Of a DNA stretch of 64,000 nt, positions 60,464 to 64,000 are shown in pieces (the first letter of the stretch is position 1; every line of letters begins with the position of its first letter). A model generated the notes under the pieces. That model had not been told where the DNA came from. It saw nothing but the letters and a program-made list of their open reading frames with translations, and searched no databases. Made by a program: the position numbers and the translations under genes. The DNA is from Terana coerulea. Taxonomy: Eukaryota; Basidiomycota; Agaricomycetes; Polyporales; Phanerochaetaceae. The stretch is from positions 1-64,000 of the forward strand of contig JAKOGH010001194.1 of assembly GCA_024811115.1 (NCBI GenBank). Reading direction: 5' to 3'.

Positions 60464-62367
60464 TCAAGCAGGGGAACAAATCAACTGCTGAGGCAGCGGA
60501 GATTCGAACCTGTACACCCTTTCCAGCTTCCACCCCGACTCCTTGAGCAGACTGATGAATTGCCCAAGAGTACGTTCCTGGCAGTTCAACATGCCCATCA
60601 TCTACAACGTAAGCTGTCAGCTATACATGTCAAAGTTGTTGTCGGGACGATGCTCACAAGCATGTCCACGCCATACGTAAATCCGATCACAGAGTCGGGG
60701 TAGGGTAGAAGAGGCTCTGGCGCGGCTTTCTTCGCAGATCCGGGGATGCTGTCGCCGTCGCCGGTCTCTCGACAGAGGTGATCCAAGATATGATCGAGCA
60801 GAACAAGCTTCGTGTCCGGTTGAGCCGCCTCTCGGAGGTTCCGAAGGAACTTCAAGCAGTACTTGTCGGACCAATTGTGAGTTATGTACCGCAGCAGGAA
60901 GACCGACGCGTTTGTGACGAGTTGCTTCTCAAAGAAATCATACACTGATTCCACTCGTTAGTGCAAAAGTTCTGCGCATTATCTGCTATATATTTACCTT
61001 GCAACTCAACAGATCCATCCTGTATAGGCTGGGACATATGAACCTTCCAGAGCTGCGTAATGGAGCTACTGTCAACGAACGGTAGCAACAGTGTGGGATG
61101 CGTAGACTGACTTGCTCCGCTTGTTTGATGATAGCTGGCCTATCTTGAACTACGTATCGAAGGTGCTTATGGGTTTTGGCTAAAGCCATAGTTAGGTTCC
61201 CAACGCCTCCTGCGACGTCAACTACAACGCTGTCTGCAGGGAGCGAAGCCCAGTCGAAGCCTGTCAATGGAGTGAGGATGGAGTCAATGTTATTAGTCAA
61301 CAGATCAATCGAAACGTGAGTTACCCTTCGAGACTTGTCCTTCCGAGGAGTAATCTGTCGTGGCCTTCATTCCGTGTTGAAGCTTCTTAAGGCTTAGCAC
61401 ATTCTCCGGTTGCTCAAGCCATTGGAACATCGTAAGATCTGTGAGGAGGCCCCGTTGTGCCGGAGAATGGAAAGGTTCCTGAGACCACCCTGTTACTGGA
61501 TCAAAGGTGTTGTCAACGAGGCAAGAGGCTGCCTTCGTCAATTCGTTGCCACTGAAAGGTTCGAGATGAGACACCCTTTCGTCGACCATGTTTACTTGAA
61601 AGCGCGCACCAGAACGATAGCATGGCGGCACTGCCATTCGTGCCATCCCATCGATCCAGTGGCCTACAGCCATCGTCAGGACCCGCAACATTTTGCACTG
61701 CAGTATACGTACTTGGCTTGCATTTCTTCGACGGACTTCCCGGTACAGAGTACCGAAGAAAGCCTGCTGTTCTTGAACACATCTGGCTGCACTTCTTGGA
61801 AAATATGTCTGGTGGCCAACCATCTCAGGTTCCTTCCTGTAGGTAACGCATCGTGAGTTATATATATTAGGTTGAGCTTGAGATCCGAGCCCACCAAGTT
61901 TGACGGGCTCCATCTTGTTCTTAGCCGCGATAGCTTCGACGTGCATGCCCTAAGCGTGAATTAGTTAGCACCAGCGACGGGTAGACCTGGCTTACTTCAG
62001 ACCCATACTCCCGTAGGATATCAGGGACATAGCCTGCTTCGACCACACTGAGCGCCGCACTGAAGTAGCTCTGACACACAAGTCCCGTTCAGCACCTGAT
62101 ACGACGGCACACAGCGTGCAATACAAAACATACCCAGAGTCCCATCCCAAGCATGTACGGCTGAGGTTGAGAGAGTGTCGCGATTAGCTGATATGCCGCC
62201 GCAATGATCGGCGCAGCTTGCGACGCAAACTCATTCTGAATCGTATCTGTCTCCGTACTGCAAAGGGTTTCATGGGTAGGGTAGGTTGCTCCACGCGCGG
62301 CGCAGCCATCCTGGATGTCCTTCACGCCGGCCGCGATGATTTGCACGAGAGCTTCGAGAGTCGACAT
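60464..62367 (-). CDS. SAM-dependent O-methyltransferase (COMT-like)
   Basis: Starts at 62367 (MSTLEALVQIIAAGVKDIQDG). The N-terminal dimerisation part includes WSYFSAALSVVEAGYVPDIL, HVEAIAAKNKMEPVKLG and RWLATRHIFQEVQPDVFKNS. The middle has FDPVTGWSQEPFHSPAQRG and MFQWLEQPENVLSLKKLQ. The SAM-binding motif is SVVVDVAGGVGNLTMALAK, then YVVQDRPAIIKQAE, and the catalytic-region motif is YITHNWSDKYCLKFLRNL. The last exons read KLVLLDHIL, GVDMLMMGMLNCQERTL and ESGWKLERVYRFESPLPQQ, stop at 60464-60466. Such fungal enzymes methylate phenolic or polyketide hydroxyls, or fatty-acid-derived ones, usually in the cytosol. The substrate is not inferable. The intron near 61690-61600 is not fully resolved. 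It is divergent from the aldose epimerase gene. Confidence 0.85.
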
Positions 62368-63463
62368 GGTGGTGGATCAGTACACTTATCGATGTGACCT
62401 ATAAGACAAGTACAGAGACTCAGGTACACGCATGGGCGTGTGATGTGAAACATTGAACTGAGCCGGTATAAAGCAGGGAGTCATTTTGAAGCGTAACATC
62501 GGTGTATACGAAAGGACCTCCAGAAAGGAATTCAGCTTCTGCCCTGTAGCAGAAAAGTGGAGGTGAAAAGAATGATAGTGGTAATGAGCGACGTGCTGTG
62601 AGGTGAAGCAAGACCAGCGCTGACGGTGCGGTGAAGGGCCGGGCGAACCTTGGGAATGGCGCCGGGCGCGTCAAGCGCATCAGTTGAGGCCTCGGCGATC
62701 GCCGTACGTACGCTAGCATCAGGGACGCTTACCATATATAGCTTGCACCTCCCTCTCATGATCACCTTGTAACATGTAAGTTCCGCGGTTCGCGCCACGT
62801 GCTCGCGAGCTTTGAGGTTTGTCCTTGAGGCAACCTGTGAGGTGAAGCTGGAAACTGGTAGTGACTTTGGTGACTGTTGACAGCGATAGAGCATGCATGG
62901 CTCACGGCGCGGACCAACGGTGAGTTGAGGGTTGGGTGACTTTGGCCACGTTGGTATTTCGCATTCGCCAGCGATGAGACCGCTGACAAGCAAGGCAATG
63001 ATCACCTTGTATTATTCACGAAGACCACCATAATCCAAAGGCCTATTCGTCAGTTGAACATTTTGAGAAACCCACAGGAACCGTCAACCGACGGCGGGGT
63101 TTATTGGTAAACTGCGGAATGATATTCGCGGGACCAACGCCCCTCTATCACCAGTTGAGACGCATCGGAACAACGGTCAGCGTGCTCAGGTGCACCTGTG
63201 ACCACCGCGCCTGCGCGGTACCCAGTCGCACTGGCGGCCGACTCCATAACGGGGGCCTTTCATACTCTCTATGTGAGCAAGTCCATCAGGAAAGGTAAAT
63301 ATTGAGCGAACAATACCCTACGACGCGTCATGGCTAGGAACGCGCTGCGCGCGTCAGGTCTCTTCCCTGTTTCTTATAAACGAACGGACGAGCAGCTTTT
63401 GGTTGCGTTGATCTCTCCAGGCCGACCAACGGTAACAGCTCGAGGACTGCCGACATCCCACTC
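62368..63463. promoter_or_regulatory. Divergent region between the methyltransferase and aldose epimerase genes
   Basis: 1.1 kb. It contains a 14-base direct repeat (ATGATCACCTTGTA) at 62758 and again at 62998, exactly 240 bases apart. An open frame on the minus strand starting near 63005 begins like a signal peptide (MIIALLVSGLIAGE) but has no support beyond that. No gene is called. Confidence 0.4.
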
Positions 63464-64000
63464 ATGTTACTCGCAACGCTGACTGGCCTCCTGGGACTTT
63501 GCACAGCCTCAGGTGCTACAGTCTCGAGTGCTGGGAAATATGTGAGTCCCGACACTGAAAGCAGGTTCGCAGCTGATCAGTGTCATTGAGCCCTTCGATG
63601 TCACCACAATTTCCGCTCCAGATGGATCTATCACCGCGAAATTCGTGTCCTTCGGAGCAACTTTGACAGAACTTTGGGTGAAGGACAAGTTTGGCCATGC
63701 GCGCGATATTATTCTCGGCTACGACGACAATGTATGAGAGTATCGCATTCACAACCTGTTCAGACTAACGAGCTCTCTTAGTCGAAGCTGCTCACTGACC
63801 CAGCTCATCCCGTATTCAACCCGATCGTCGGCAGATACGCCAACCGTATCAAGAATGGTGAACTATACGCAGTATGAAATTCCTATCAAATTTCAGCTCA
63901 TCTCTTGTCACAGGCACCTTCTCCATCCCAATCACCAAAGACCCTCAACCGCCTGGCCCTGGTGTATTTGAACTCCCCAAGAGCGATCCAGATGGTCAGT
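63464..64000 (+). CDS. Secreted aldose 1-epimerase (galactose mutarotase), 5' part, cut by window edge
   Basis: The ATG at 63464 starts a hydrophobic signal peptide (MLLATLTGLLGLCTASG). The mutarotase core follows: ISVIEPFDVTTISAPDGS, ITAKFVSFGATLTELWVKD, ARDIILGYDDN, then after an intron LLTDPAHPVFNPIVGRYANR and, after another, GTFSIPITKDPQPPGPG. GRYANRI is the family's substrate-binding segment. The enzyme interconverts alpha and beta anomers of glucose, galactose and related sugars, and with a signal peptide would act outside the cell. Joining the signal peptide exon to ISVIEPF needs either an implausibly short 31-base intron (63541-63571) or a one-base indel there. The gene runs off the right edge. 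Confidence 0.85.

Overview
The window is a gene-dense stretch of a filamentous basidiomycete nuclear genome, most likely an Agaricomycete and possibly Polyporales. This rests on genes split by many introns of about 50-60 bases with GTNNGT donors, and on gene families typical of that group: F-box/LRR proteins, GMC oxidoreductases, NRPS-like reductases, a 7-TM family, ThuA-type GPI proteins and an NCS1 permease. Nothing bacterial or organellar is seen. All exon models below were read by eye from splice signals and family resemblance; no search was run.

Layout. 1-17 kb holds mainly housekeeping and signalling genes: the 3' end of an AIF-like flavoprotein, a disrupted F-box gene, a Ser/Thr-rich membrane protein divergent from DNA polymerase eta (RAD30), a GPCR-like receptor with a long tail, a Ras GTPase, a CIA30 complex I assembly factor and a secreted ThuA-domain protein. 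17-25 kb holds a GMC oxidoreductase and a 7-TM protein. At 25.65-26.32 kb lies a 670-bp non-autonomous hAT-like element with an exact 8-bp target duplication. 27.8-38.2 kb is a metabolic block: a 5'-truncated NRPS-like reductase, an EMB8/YheT-type alpha/beta hydrolase, a FAD2-like desaturase and a type I Baeyer-Villiger monooxygenase. A decayed second copy of the ThuA gene follows (39.5-41.2 kb), then an MFS transporter, a DFR-like reductase with an internal deletion, an unrecognised gene, an acetoin/diacetyl-reductase-like SDR and an NCS1 permease. 52-64 kb has an SLM1-like BAR/PH protein divergent from a PRM10-like ThrE-domain protein, a Ser-rich protein, an O-methyltransferase and the 5' end of a secreted aldose 1-epimerase.

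Two points dominate. First, many otherwise well-conserved genes carry one or more single-base frame breaks, often in homopolymer runs. Genes such as the receptor, Ras, MFS, NCS1 and hydrolase are clean. The pattern fits uncorrected read errors better than decay, but it decides whether RAD30, BVMO, desaturase and others are called functional. Second, the 27.8-38.2 kb block plus nearby MFS, reductases and methyltransferase resembles a lipid-derived specialised-metabolism neighbourhood, though its reductase is truncated and appears to have lost its carrier serine. Co-regulation is not visible from sequence.
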